Source: Bacteroidales bacterium
GTDB lineage: Bacteria > Bacteroidota > Bacteroidia > Bacteroidales > UBA932
Reading direction: 5' to 3'
Assembly (NCBI GenBank): GCA_017550025.1
Contig: JAFYLU010000027.1
Coordinates: 1-46,390 of the forward strand
DNA length: 46,390 nt
Shown piece by piece: positions 1-9,233 of the stretch. How positions within the stretch are numbered: position 1 is the stretch's first letter; every line of letters begins with the position of its first letter. A program made the translations under genes and the position numbers. The notes below the pieces were generated by a model. The model made no database searches and had not been told where the DNA came from. It worked only from the letters and a program-made list of their open reading frames with translations.

Positions 1-311
1 AAGGTTTCCTTGAAGTTCCTGCCCTCGAAGCTGATCTTCACATCATCACCCTCCTCAAGATAGATCATCTTGCTGTCACGGCCATAAAAAAGCTTCGCAT
101 AGACAGCATCCATACCCTTGAGAGCAGCCTCTGCATGACCGGATTCATCCAGCTTGAAGAAAGTAGCGGTATTATGATATACCAATACGACCTCGTCAGC
201 TGTCGGGTCGCTGACATAAAATGACACCGTCATGTCTTCCGCAGATCTTCCTGCACATGAAGAAAACACGGCAGCAATGAACAAAGAGATAAAAATTCCA
301 AATCTTCCCAT
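1..311 (-). CDS. Lipoprotein N-terminus, probably TlpA/thioredoxin-like family (truncated by window edge)
   Basis: Only the first 103 codons are present; the gene continues beyond position 1. It starts at 311 with ATG and encodes a lipoprotein signal peptide with a lipobox ending at Cys19 (VFSSC). After this comes a beta-rich domain with phrases such as VVLVYHNTATFFKLDE and MIYLEEGDDVKISFEG. That pattern is typical of the DUF4369-like N-terminal domain that precedes a thioredoxin fold in Bacteroidota TlpA-type lipoproteins. The thioredoxin part with its CxxC motif would lie outside the window, so the family call is an inference. The start is 3 bases after the PKD-like lipoprotein gene, so it is the fifth gene of the SusCD operon. 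It could also be another lipoprotein with the same N-terminal domain. Confidence 0.6.
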   Translation of the reverse strand, partial: MGRFGIFISLFIAAVFSSCAGRSAEDMTVSFYVSDPTADEVVLVYHNTATFFKLDESGHAEAALKGMDAVYAKLFYGRDSKMIYLEEGDDVKISFEGRNFKET

Positions 312-314
312 AGC

Positions 315-1874
315 CTAATATACTCTTTCCTTATAAGTTACATCTACAACTTCTGCAAAGCCCCCATATACCACAGGTTCAACATTTCTGAAATCACCAG
401 CGGATTCCCTGCCTTCATAAACCCTGACCTTACCTTCACCGTCTTTCATACTGCCTACTATCAGGTCATAGCTCCTCTGCATGTTCTCGTTCTTCTGGTA
501 GAGGTTGAACTTGAGGCAGGTCACGGTTTCTCCCGACAGGGTAAACTGCTTTTCCGCCTTCAGCGGAGTCTCTGAAAGGTCTACCCTGTAGACGGTGCCA
601 CCCTGGGCATAATACATATAATTCTTCAGCGAACTGAACGCATACAGATTGTCAGGGGAAGTAATGCCTGTACATGAAGACAGGTCTCCATAGAATCCCT
701 TTCCGAGGACATATGTACAGTCCGCATATCTGAGCATATCTCCCAACTGGATTCCGTAAAGATAGCGTTTCTGACCATCAGCAAGGATCACATATGTCAT
801 TCCCATCTTTCCATTACCCGGATCATAGCGGGAGTTCTCAAGATATACAAACGACAATCCTACGGGCCAATCCTGGAATGCAGTGCCTGTAACACCGGCA
901 TCGGATGCCATTCCGGCGGCAATCTGCGTAAATTCCTCCATATCTGCAAGAGGTTCGAGACCCCCAAGGTCATTATACGAAAGAAGCGGGCAATAAGCCA
1001 TAAAGCGACAGTTGTCCACATCATAAAGCAGATGGACAGATGCATATACCTGCGTCGCAAGGACATTGGCACCGACATATGGGGCCACACTGAACTTCTT
1101 GTTCACTGCACTGCCATAAAGTCCGTCGATACCCATTATCTCGCAGTAATGAGCCTTACCGTCACTCACTATCACCTTTCCGAATCCGGAAGACACAATC
1201 GAATGCGGAGCAAGCCTCTCAGGCACGGCAACCTCATATCCGAAGTCATATTCAGGCTTCCAACCGAAGTCATCCTTTCCCAATCTTGTAGCACCGTCAT
1301 CTGTAAGAAGGTAGTAAGGAGACGCAGCATCTGTCTTATCGGAGAGCCACTGGATCTTCCTCGGCCCCATATACACAGGACAGCCGTTCTCTGCAAGCAC
1401 ATCATGGTAGGTCTCCCCGGTTACTGAAGAAACGACATCGAGTCTCGCACGACCTGAATCGGAGCAAAGCACCATCCATCCTTCAGACATTGAAGAACTT
1501 ACAGTCAACTGCACTTCTTTCTGCCAATAAAGCCCCGTCTGCTTTTCTGTGACCGTATAGAAAAGGGAGTACAGACCGGGAGCAAGCACAACTTCATAAT
1601 CCAGGTTCATATCCTCACCGATCACCGTCTGCTCATAGTCATTGCTTCGGTCCACTGCCTTCCACTCGTATGTATATGAATCACCTGAAAGAGCTTCAGA
1701 GCCAAGGTCCGGAGTAATCACAAGGCGGCTGTAGGTCAGGACTTCGGCATCCTCAACCCCAGTTATGGCAAGTTCATTGAGCTCGCGATATATATAGTTC
1801 CCTTCATCTGCCGAGCATGATGCAAGAAGGAAACCCGCAAAAAGCAATATAAATATATTATATATTCTCATCAT
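315..1874 (-). CDS. PKD-like family surface lipoprotein of the SusCD locus
   Basis: This 519-residue protein has a lipoprotein signal peptide with lipobox LASC (Cys20). The mature start (SADEGNYIYRELNEL) is typical of the Bacteroidota PKD_2-like lipoproteins encoded beside SusC/SusD and DUF4843 genes. Residues about 30-130 look like one Ig/PKD-type beta domain (YEWKAVD, FYTVTEKQTG). The rest resembles a repeated-strand, possibly propeller-like region with no catalytic motif that I can recognise. It probably sits on the cell surface as an accessory substrate-binding subunit of the SusCD transporter; that role is inferred from context. Its ATG overlaps the stop of the DUF4843 gene by 4 bases, which suggests translational coupling. 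Confidence 0.8.
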   Translation of the reverse strand: MMRIYNIFILLFAGFLLASCSADEGNYIYRELNELAITGVEDAEVLTYSRLVITPDLGSEALSGDSYTYEWKAVDRSNDYEQTVIGEDMNLDYEVVLAPGLYSLFYTVTEKQTGLYWQKEVQLTVSSSMSEGWMVLCSDSGRARLDVVSSVTGETYHDVLAENGCPVYMGPRKIQWLSDKTDAASPYYLLTDDGATRLGKDDFGWKPEYDFGYEVAVPERLAPHSIVSSGFGKVIVSDGKAHYCEIMGIDGLYGSAVNKKFSVAPYVGANVLATQVYASVHLLYDVDNCRFMAYCPLLSYNDLGGLEPLADMEEFTQIAAGMASDAGVTGTAFQDWPVGLSFVYLENSRYDPGNGKMGMTYVILADGQKRYLYGIQLGDMLRYADCTYVLGKGFYGDLSSCTGITSPDNLYAFSSLKNYMYYAQGGTVYRVDLSETPLKAEKQFTLSGETVTCLKFNLYQKNENMQRSYDLIVGSMKDGEGKVRVYEGRESAGDFRNVEPVVYGGFAEVVDVTYKERVY

Positions 1875-2626
1875 CTGCCAAAATTCAAAGGAAGGCCTGT
1901 GGCCTTGTCAAAAACATCCTCATCATAATCAAGACCGGCTTCCATCTTGGCCACTTCCTCGTCAACATAGTCCGTCATCTCTACTGAAATATAGAGCTGC
2001 TTGGCGAGGGTTATGATGGCCGGATCACTAAAATCAGCCGGATCTATGCCCAAGACCCTGCATATAAGCTCGAACTTCTGCTGTGAGAATGCGCCCATAA
2101 GGTTATTCTCCCATGCCACAGGAGCCTTTGTGAACATATCCGAAAAAAAGATTCTGAAACTGATAGTGGAAACCGTATCTCCAAGCTGCACGATTTCCGT
2201 AACGGGCAGCGAAAAGTCATTGTTTTCCTGGATTACCAGTTCTATGCTCTTCTTTTCCTTTTTCAGAGCCGGAGTCCTCATCAATGTAACCACATAATCG
2301 AAAGCAGACTCACCTGCAGGAAGGACAGCATGATCGGGAAGGATATAATCCATTCCGGGAAGAGCATTGTCTGAATATTCAACGATCTTCACACGACGGT
2401 CCTTATCTGACGGCCTTCCAAGAAGCTGTACCCTTACAGGAACCTCCATCATGTCAGAAGCCTCATAGACAAATGTGAGGTCAAGGCTGTCGACATGCAT
2501 CATGGTCGCGGAGACATTCTTGAAATAGACACCGGAGATGTCATCAAACAATGGCGGGTTCCTCTCCTCACATCCGGCAAAGACGAGGAGAGACAGCATC
2601 ATATATATGAACTTTCTTTTCATCAT
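1871..2626 (-). CDS. DUF4843 domain lipoprotein of the SusCD locus
   Basis: This is a lipoprotein of about 251 residues with signal peptide and lipobox VFAGC. I chose the ATG at 2626, one base after the susD stop. An in-frame GTG at 2644 would overlap susD and adds a second charged stretch before the signal peptide. The body contains phrases typical of DUF4843 proteins: an early GVYFKN strand, VPVRVQLLGRPSDKDR, the LPAGESAFDYVVTLMRTP segment and a late FRIFFSDMFTKAP. These proteins are small accessory lipoproteins found between SusD and a PKD-like lipoprotein in Bacteroidota. Their biochemical role is poorly defined. Operon position predicts an outer-membrane, surface-exposed subunit of the transporter. 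Confidence 0.8.
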   Translation of the reverse strand: MMKRKFIYMMLSLLVFAGCEERNPPLFDDISGVYFKNVSATMMHVDSLDLTFVYEASDMMEVPVRVQLLGRPSDKDRRVKIVEYSDNALPGMDYILPDHAVLPAGESAFDYVVTLMRTPALKKEKKSIELVIQENNDFSLPVTEIVQLGDTVSTISFRIFFSDMFTKAPVAWENNLMGAFSQQKFELICRVLGIDPADFSDPAIITLAKQLYISVEMTDYVDEEVAKMEAGLDYDEDVFDKATGLPLNFGR

Positions 2627-2627
2627 A

Positions 2628-4076
2628 CTAATTTTCCGTTTCACTGTCAGGCAGAGGTACAGTAAATATCCTGTCGCTCGGCTGCGGATTCATCGAGGCC
2701 TTTGAAGAGAAGAGGACCGGAGCATACAGCCTCTTGTACATGAAGAAAAGCTGTCCTTCTCCATATAGCTCACGGATATGCTCATACTGAAGGATTTCCG
2801 GGGTAAGCTCCTGTATGCCGTTCACTCCCCTGTTTGCTCGGAGAAGGTTGACAAAAGGAGTTCCTGCCGCAAGATCTTCCGAAACCGATTCAGCCGCAAT
2901 AAGATACATCTCTCCGAGACGAATCATAGGAATCATCGTGTTCCTGATGTTTCCATGGTCGTTCATATCGGAATATTTGTAGAAATATCTGTTGTTGCCG
3001 GTAGCGGTCCAGTTGACCCTGTATCTGTAGTCATCCTGGTTTCCTCCTGTTGCTGCACCGCCTCCGAAAACTGCATCATTCATAAGGTCATTATCCATCC
3101 TGAACACATAGTTCGGAATCCTGCTCGGATCATAATAATCCTTGAAGAGAGTATTCCTCTGGGAATGGGAGAGAGCGAAGATCACTTCAGACGAGAATAT
3201 CCTGTCCGGATCGTCCGGCGATCCTGTAACGAGAGACTTGTCCACAAATGGGAAAACACCATCCTCCGACGCTCCTATTACCTCCATAGCATATCGATAA
3301 GCGGATTCCTTGTCTCCGAAATAAAGGTAAGAGCGGGCCAGAAGAGCTGAAACAGCATAATAATTAAGACGGAGATTACGGTAATGCATGAAATTGGAAG
3401 AACCGTCAGACGGTGATTCCATCCTTACTCCTTCTGTCCTGACAGGGTCGTTGGCAAGGAGGATTCTCGCTTCAAGCAGGTCATTCTTTATAAGCTCCGC
3501 CACTTCTGAAGCATTCAGAACCTCATTCGGGGTAACGGTATATGCCTTATAATACGGAATAGCAGATTGCTGCGGATGGCGTGAATACACAGGTCCGAAA
3601 AGACGGAGCATGTCAAAATGCATAAACGCCCTCAACGCCAGAGCCTCTCCCTTTATCATCCTGTAATTGTCACCCGAGAAAAGCGACCTGTCGGAATCGA
3701 TATGTTCCAGCAGAAGGTTACAGTTAAGAATAAGCGAATAGGCCTTGTTCCAGGTCTCATTCATCCTGGCCCTCCAATAAACAGTACCATAGTCATACTG
3801 GGACAGGTCCCTGTAATTTCCCCATACAGACTTGTCGGTTCCTATGACATATGCACCTCCCATCACTTCCACCATTTCCACAGACAATGACGCGCCATAA
3901 AGCATGTCGCTGTTCATTTCGATGTATATTCCGTTCAGGAGCTTCATGTAACCGTCTTCCACAGACAGCAGTTCATCCTCCGAAATCTTGTCATATGGCT
4001 TCACATCGAGCCAGCCGGAACATCCTGTCAGGAGAATTCCGACCGCAAGAATCATATCAAGCAAAATCTTTCTCAT
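2628..4076 (-). CDS. SusD/RagB family outer-membrane nutrient-binding lipoprotein
   Basis: The 482-residue protein has a lipoprotein signal with lipobox LTGC (Cys19) followed by GWLDVKPYDKISEDEL, the classic SusD start. Helical TPR-like segments follow (ALALRAFMHFDMLRLFGPVY, SALLARSYLYFGDKESAY), and the C-terminal SusD_RagB region contains MIRLGEMYLIAAE and a terminal PLPDSE motif. SusD proteins form a lid over the SusC barrel and bind the substrate at the cell surface. The gene lies 14 bases after susC, in the usual order, and is slightly shorter than many glycan-binding SusD proteins. No glycoside hydrolase, sulfatase or polysaccharide lyase is encoded nearby, so the substrate need not be a glycan. 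Confidence 0.95.
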   Translation of the reverse strand: MRKILLDMILAVGILLTGCSGWLDVKPYDKISEDELLSVEDGYMKLLNGIYIEMNSDMLYGASLSVEMVEVMGGAYVIGTDKSVWGNYRDLSQYDYGTVYWRARMNETWNKAYSLILNCNLLLEHIDSDRSLFSGDNYRMIKGEALALRAFMHFDMLRLFGPVYSRHPQQSAIPYYKAYTVTPNEVLNASEVAELIKNDLLEARILLANDPVRTEGVRMESPSDGSSNFMHYRNLRLNYYAVSALLARSYLYFGDKESAYRYAMEVIGASEDGVFPFVDKSLVTGSPDDPDRIFSSEVIFALSHSQRNTLFKDYYDPSRIPNYVFRMDNDLMNDAVFGGGAATGGNQDDYRYRVNWTATGNNRYFYKYSDMNDHGNIRNTMIPMIRLGEMYLIAAESVSEDLAAGTPFVNLLRANRGVNGIQELTPEILQYEHIRELYGEGQLFFMYKRLYAPVLFSSKASMNPQPSDRIFTVPLPDSETEN

Positions 4077-4090
4077 AGCATCATCTCCAT

Positions 4091-7000
4091 TTAGAATGTG
4101 ATACCTACCGCCATTGTAACAGTACGGGCAAAAGGATAATCGATACCTCGCTCAACGCGCACAGAAGTAGCTCTGAAGGCATCTGTCATCGTAAGCTGCA
4201 GGTTGAGGGCTGAAATTCCAGACCTGCGTATCAGTCTGTCAGGGAACTCATATCCCAGATTGAAAGACTCACCTATCAGGGCATTGTCATCCATGACGAA
4301 TCTTGAAGACTTTTCTGTCTTCTGGACCATGGATATGCCCTTGAAATAAGCCTCCCTGTTGTTTTCTGACCATCTGTCGTACAGGGCACGCTTGTCCTGG
4401 TTGTCATAAACTTCCTCCGTTCCGATATTCTCGACCTTCTGGAAGAGCGATGTATTGAAGATCTGGCCGCCCCATCTGTATCTGAAATAGCATCCCGCAG
4501 AAAATCCCTTGAAATATAGAGTCGATCCGAAAAGGCCTTCCACTTTCGGCTGCATGTCACCGACAACGACCTCATCATTGACATCATATGTAAATGAATA
4601 TGTACCGTCCTTCTTTATGAACAGTTCCTGTCCTGTAGCTGGGTCGATTCCCGCAGAACGTACCGCCCATATGGCTGTAGGGCTTCCGCCGTCATAATAT
4701 CGGGTAGTGCCGGCAAGGGATGCCTTTCCGCTTTCATTCAATGCGCTGAATGAATCTCCGATATCAGCATACACAGACCTCGAGCTTGTAGCATTGAAGC
4801 TGATATTCCAGTTGATACCCTCCGAAGGTCTGTAGATCGGAGATATTCTGAATGTTGCCTCCCATCCCTGGGTCTTCTGGCTTCCGGCATTCATAGCCAC
4901 GCTGGTCACACCCATGGAACCGGGAGTCGTGATCACAGCAAGCAGAGGGTCCGTATTCTTCCAATAATAGTCAAAGGTCAGGTTCACTCTCTCGCCCCAC
5001 AAGGTCATATCAGTACCTATGTCATAGTTGACGGTTTCCTGCCATGCAAGATCCGAATTACCCAAGGCATTGAGAATCACTCCTGTACCAAAAATATTGG
5101 TCATCCATCCATTGAACTTGTATGTGGAGAATGCCTGATAGGCGGCAAAGTTCTGATTGCCGGGATTACCGACCGAACCCCTTATCTTGACGAAATTGAA
5201 AAAGTCGTTGTCACGCATGAAAGCCTCCTTGTGGAGATTCCATCCCGTTCCCACCGACCACGTATTCCTGAAACGGTTTCCTGTTCCGAACATAGAGGCT
5301 CCGTCGAAACGATAGTTGAAATCAAGCAGATATCTCTCGTCATAGGCATATCCGCCGTTGACATAGAAGCTGACCGCCCTTTTAAGACTCTCACTGTACT
5401 CCGGCTTCTCGCCTGAAGGATAGCCGTTTGCAAATGATGGGGCATCGAACTGATCGTCGGTGAATCCGTTGGCAGAATAGCCATGAATCTGCCTTCTGTT
5501 GCTGCTGAAGTTGAATCCTCCGACTGCATTGACCATATGCTTCCTGGCAATCAGTTTTCCGAATGTCACGGCGACATCACCCTCATACACGAGCTGGGAA
5601 ATATTGGTATGGGAATACAATCCCTTCTCTGTTTCACCGACATCATCAAACTGGGTATGCTCTGGTGAGAGACGCATCTGCTCCACATCATCAGCCTTGG
5701 TCAGACCGAACTTCGCCTTCATGCGCAAATCATCCGTAACAAACCACTCGAATATGAAATTATCGGTAAATCCGAAACTCTCTGACCTGTTCCAGTTGTT
5801 CAGATGTGCATTCCATAAAGGATTCGCTACCGGATAATCATCCGCACCATCCTCCGGATAATAGAGATACCTGGAAATTTTTCCGTCAGCAGATGTCTTT
5901 CTGTAATAGGGATTTGCATGAGCATATTCAGCAAAGGACACTACGGGATCGGAAGTATCAAGCCAGTCAATGGTCAGCTTGTTGCTGAACTGGAATCGCC
6001 CTGTACGGTATATCAGGTCCACATTTCCTGCAAGAGTCTTGCGGTCCGAACCTTTCATTACACCGTCAACATCTCCGTAGCTCATTCCTATGCCATATCG
6101 TATCTTGTCCTCACCGCCTTCCGCATAAAGGTTATGCTTATGCGTCAGACCAGTCCTGACAGGCTCGCAGAGCCAATATGTATCCACTCCCCTCTCGATT
6201 TCCTTGAGACGCTCATTACGCAGATTGTCAAGTCTTATCTGGTTGAAAGGGTCGCCCATATTATCCTTATATACTCCGGCCAAAGTCTCGAACTCAAGCT
6301 TTTCCCTTGCGTTCATCAGATTATAATCGCTCAGGTCCGCGAGGGAAACGCCATAATCTCCTTTATAAGAAAGCTGAAGCCTGCCTCTTGCAGGTGCCTT
6401 CGTCTCGATAACGACCACTCCATTCGATGCCTTGGATCCATATATGGCCGTAGAAGCCGCGTCCTTCAGCACCGTAACAGAAGCCACCCTGTTCATATTC
6501 AGGTTCATGATGGTCTCAAGCGTAGTCTCAAAACCGTCAAGAATGAAAAGCGGCTGGTTCGGATCAGTTCCATATTCCTCCTTCAGTCCCATTACACTTG
6601 TCTTGCCTCTGATCTCAATGTCAGGCATCATGTTGGGATTGGATCCGAACTGGGTATTCTCCATCATCTTGAACGAAGGATCGAGAGTCTTGAGGCTCTG
6701 CAGGACATTGCCGGAACCGACTGACTTGAGCTGATCAGTCTTGAAAGTGGCCGAGGCGCCCGTAAAGCTTTCCTTCTTCCTTTCATAGACACCAGTCACA
6801 ACGACATCATCCAGTTCTGTAGAATTCATATACATGACGATTCTCGAGAAAGATGATGCGTTCTTTGTCGTATACAGTTTCACTTCGTCCTCATATCCTA
6901 CATACGAGAAAGTGACCTCGCACCTGCTGTCCGGCACACGGATCTCATAATGTCCCTCAACATCCGTCGATGTACCGTACTTCGTACCCTGCACAAGTAC

Positions 7001-7132
7001 AGAAACACCGATCAACGGATATCCGTCAGACGAGTCGATAACCTTACCCTTCAAGACAACCGTCCTCTCCTGTCCAGACAAAGTCAACATACAGAAGAAG
7101 GCACAAATTATCAGGAATGTTTTCCTACACAT
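4091..7132 (-). CDS. SusC/RagA family TonB-dependent transporter
   Basis: The protein has 1013 residues. A signal peptide (1-20) leads into a carboxypeptidase-D-like beta sandwich (about 26-104; GKVIDSSDGYPLIGVSVLVQG, with DVEGHYEI). A TonB-box-like segment around 108-116 (DDVVVTGVYERKK) is followed by the plug domain (about 120-245; PLFILDGFE, VLKDAASTAIYGSKASNGVV) and a beta barrel that ends in a terminal Phe. It imports a bulky nutrient across the outer membrane using TonB energy. There is no N-terminal STN signalling domain and no sigma/anti-sigma pair nearby, so regulation by cell-surface signalling is not evident. The gap to the upstream recN stop is 37 bases and holds no clear promoter. 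It is the first gene of the five-gene locus that runs off the left edge. Confidence 0.96.
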   Translation of the reverse strand: MCRKTFLIICAFFCMLTLSGQERTVVLKGKVIDSSDGYPLIGVSVLVQGTKYGTSTDVEGHYEIRVPDSRCEVTFSYVGYEDEVKLYTTKNASSFSRIVMYMNSTELDDVVVTGVYERKKESFTGASATFKTDQLKSVGSGNVLQSLKTLDPSFKMMENTQFGSNPNMMPDIEIRGKTSVMGLKEEYGTDPNQPLFILDGFETTLETIMNLNMNRVASVTVLKDAASTAIYGSKASNGVVVIETKAPARGRLQLSYKGDYGVSLADLSDYNLMNAREKLEFETLAGVYKDNMGDPFNQIRLDNLRNERLKEIERGVDTYWLCEPVRTGLTHKHNLYAEGGEDKIRYGIGMSYGDVDGVMKGSDRKTLAGNVDLIYRTGRFQFSNKLTIDWLDTSDPVVSFAEYAHANPYYRKTSADGKISRYLYYPEDGADDYPVANPLWNAHLNNWNRSESFGFTDNFIFEWFVTDDLRMKAKFGLTKADDVEQMRLSPEHTQFDDVGETEKGLYSHTNISQLVYEGDVAVTFGKLIARKHMVNAVGGFNFSSNRRQIHGYSANGFTDDQFDAPSFANGYPSGEKPEYSESLKRAVSFYVNGGYAYDERYLLDFNYRFDGASMFGTGNRFRNTWSVGTGWNLHKEAFMRDNDFFNFVKIRGSVGNPGNQNFAAYQAFSTYKFNGWMTNIFGTGVILNALGNSDLAWQETVNYDIGTDMTLWGERVNLTFDYYWKNTDPLLAVITTPGSMGVTSVAMNAGSQKTQGWEATFRISPIYRPSEGINWNISFNATSSRSVYADIGDSFSALNESGKASLAGTTRYYDGGSPTAIWAVRSAGIDPATGQELFIKKDGTYSFTYDVNDEVVVGDMQPKVEGLFGSTLYFKGFSAGCYFRYRWGGQIFNTSLFQKVENIGTEEVYDNQDKRALYDRWSENNREAYFKGISMVQKTEKSSRFVMDDNALIGESFNLGYEFPDRLIRRSGISALNLQLTMTDAFRATSVRVERGIDYPFARTVTMAVGITF

Positions 7133-7169
7133 TTTCTATAAAATTATTTTCCTACTGAAAACGGGAAAC

Positions 7170-8843
7170 CTATAGTCCCAGAAGAGACTCTGCATTGGCA
7201 ACAGCTGCATCAGTGAGCACAGAACCGCTCAACATGCGCGCAACTTCCATGACTCTCTCCCTGTCGGAAAGCCTTGAAATGGTAGATACGGCGACTGCTG
7301 TAACCGGATCGATTTCCTTTGATACCATATAATGAGCTGTTCCCTTTGCGGCAACCTGCGGAAGATGAGTGATTGCAAACACCTGCATATATGTTCCCAT
7401 CCCGCATATCATGGAGCCCATACGGTCAGCTACGCTGCCAGAGACTCCGGTATCTATCTCATCGAATATCATGGTAGGCATATTGGTGAATTCAGCCATC
7501 ATAGCCTTGAGTGCGAGCATGATTCGAGCCTTCTCTCCTCCTGATGCACATTTTGCTACATCTACGGCATTCTTTCCTGTAGACGAGAATCTGAACATCA
7601 CCGTATCACTGCCTGAAGCGGACATCGGAGCATCCGCAACCTCGGCCTCAAAGACTGCATATGGCAGTTCAAGGCTTCTTACTGATTCCGTAATTGCCTC
7701 GCTGAAGCGGACAGACGCCTCTACGCGCGAAGAATGAAGCCTGTCGGCCAGATCCTTCATCCTGCTTTCAGTAACAGCTATCATTTCAAGAAGCGCCGCC
7801 TTTCTCTCTTCAAGAAGAGAAGAGTCTGAAACTGATTCACAAAGGCTCTCACGGAACGCTATAAGTTCCTGTTCATCACGGCACGAATGCTTCTGCATCA
7901 GGCCGTAGATCAACGATATACGCGCATCGACCTCTTCAAGACGGGATTCCGAAAGGTCTGTACGTGAATTTATCGATTCGATTTCCGAAAGCACGTCATC
8001 CAGTTCAAGTCTGCATGAAGCCACCCTTTCGGCCAAAGGGAGAACAGACGGCACGAACCTGCCGACCTTATTGATGACCTTCTCCGCCTCTTTCAGCGCA
8101 GCATCTATCGAAAGAGCTTCTCCGCCAGACGAAGATGCAGTGAACAACTCTTCTACTGTTGAAAGTCCTGTCTTTATCTCCTCTGCATTTGCAAGCTGCT
8201 TCTGTTCCTCTTCGAGTTCTGCCAGCTCGCCCGGCTTCAATGAAGCTGCCTCAAGCTGCCGGAGCTGTGCTTCGTTATAATCTCTTTCTCCGGCAAGTCT
8301 GGCAAGCTTCTCTTCCAGCTGCCTGCATTCGGACTTCCTGGATGCAAGTTCCTTCCACAATCCGGCACATTCCTCACGAAGATCCATGTTTCCGGCATAG
8401 TGGTCAAGGATATCAAGCTGATAAGACTTGTCGGAAAGGAGCATAGTCTGATGCTGGGAATGCACATCGATAAGCCTCGACGAAATCTCCTGAAGCACAG
8501 AAACCGGTACCGGACTGTCGTTCACGAACGATCTCGATCGTCCCGACCTGTTTACCACCCTCCTGATTATGAGGTTTCCGTCTTCCCATTCGACATCATT
8601 ATCCTCAAGTACCTGCCTGAGGCTGGTGTCTGCAGTCTGGAAATCCGCTTCCACAACACAGTTGTCAGCTCCGTCTGAAACGACAGAAGCATCTGCCTTT
8701 GAGCCCATTATGAGCGACAGGGCTCCCAGCAGAATAGACTTGCCGGCTCCTGTCTGCCCCGTAATAATGATCAGACCCTCTGGAAAATCAATATCCAGAG
8801 AGTCTATTAAAACATAATTCCTTACCTGAAGCCTTGTCAGCAT
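7170..8843 (-). CDS. recN: DNA repair protein RecN (SMC-like ATPase)
   Basis: RecN is a cytoplasmic SMC-like ATPase that acts early in double-strand break repair by RecA-dependent recombination. The 557-residue length matches the family. The Walker A motif GQTGAGKS is at residues 29-36. Coiled-coil arms occupy roughly 150-370 and are rich in Glu, Lys and Leu. The ABC signature CASGGEKARIMLALKAMM and the Walker B segment MIFDEIDTGVSG are near the C-terminus, followed by the RecN-type QVFAITHLPQVAAKG. The start at 8843 is 2 bases after the rpoZ stop, so the two genes are very probably cotranscribed. Confidence 0.97.
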   Translation of the reverse strand: MLTRLQVRNYVLIDSLDIDFPEGLIIITGQTGAGKSILLGALSLIMGSKADASVVSDGADNCVVEADFQTADTSLRQVLEDNDVEWEDGNLIIRRVVNRSGRSRSFVNDSPVPVSVLQEISSRLIDVHSQHQTMLLSDKSYQLDILDHYAGNMDLREECAGLWKELASRKSECRQLEEKLARLAGERDYNEAQLRQLEAASLKPGELAELEEEQKQLANAEEIKTGLSTVEELFTASSSGGEALSIDAALKEAEKVINKVGRFVPSVLPLAERVASCRLELDDVLSEIESINSRTDLSESRLEEVDARISLIYGLMQKHSCRDEQELIAFRESLCESVSDSSLLEERKAALLEMIAVTESRMKDLADRLHSSRVEASVRFSEAITESVRSLELPYAVFEAEVADAPMSASGSDTVMFRFSSTGKNAVDVAKCASGGEKARIMLALKAMMAEFTNMPTMIFDEIDTGVSGSVADRMGSMICGMGTYMQVFAITHLPQVAAKGTAHYMVSKEIDPVTAVAVSTISRLSDRERVMEVARMLSGSVLTDAAVANAESLLGL

Positions 8844-8845
8844 GA

Positions 8846-9166
8846 CTATTCTCCGTCCTGCCTTGCCATTCTGTATGAAACCTCGCCTTCCTCGAACTCC
8901 TCGATAGCTACAAGACTTGGCTTCGGCTGTCTTTCATAGTACTTTGAGATTTCAATCTGCTCGCGGTTCTCGAAAACCTCCTCCATAGTATCGCGGTCGT
9001 TCTTGAAGTCCTCAAGCTTTCTTGTGAGTTCCTTCTTCTCCGCAATAGCGATCTGGTTTGCCCTCTTTGAAAGGATTACCACTGTCTCATAGATGTTTCC
9101 GGTTGGAGCAGCGAGATCGCTGAGGTCTCTTGTAAGAGTGTTTGTAGGTGTCTTCTTTGTTGCCAT
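8846..9166 (-). CDS. rpoZ: RNA polymerase omega subunit, Bacteroidota type
   Basis: The 106-residue protein matches the Bacteroidota omega subunit. It has the N-terminal NTLTRDLSDL, the core TGNIYETVVILSKRANQIA, and the C-terminal EEVFENREQIEISKYYER followed by PKPSL. Omega binds the C-terminal part of the beta-prime subunit and helps assemble and stabilise the core enzyme. The gene lies between bamD (67 bases upstream) and recN (2 bases downstream). bamD next to rpoZ is the usual Bacteroidota neighbourhood, which supports the assignment. Confidence 0.92.
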   Translation of the reverse strand: MATKKTPTNTLTRDLSDLAAPTGNIYETVVILSKRANQIAIAEKKELTRKLEDFKNDRDTMEEVFENREQIEISKYYERQPKPSLVAIEEFEEGEVSYRMARQDGE

Positions 9167-9233
9167 TATCTTATAAAATTACTTTTTCCTATTTAATTAT
9201 ACCCCTGTATTCAGTACGAGTTTCATTTTTTTC

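Noticed and set aside
7133-7160. TAATTTTA on the minus strand before susC as a -7 box
   Set aside because: The last base of the consensus is wrong, the distance to the ATG is very short and no -33 element is present.
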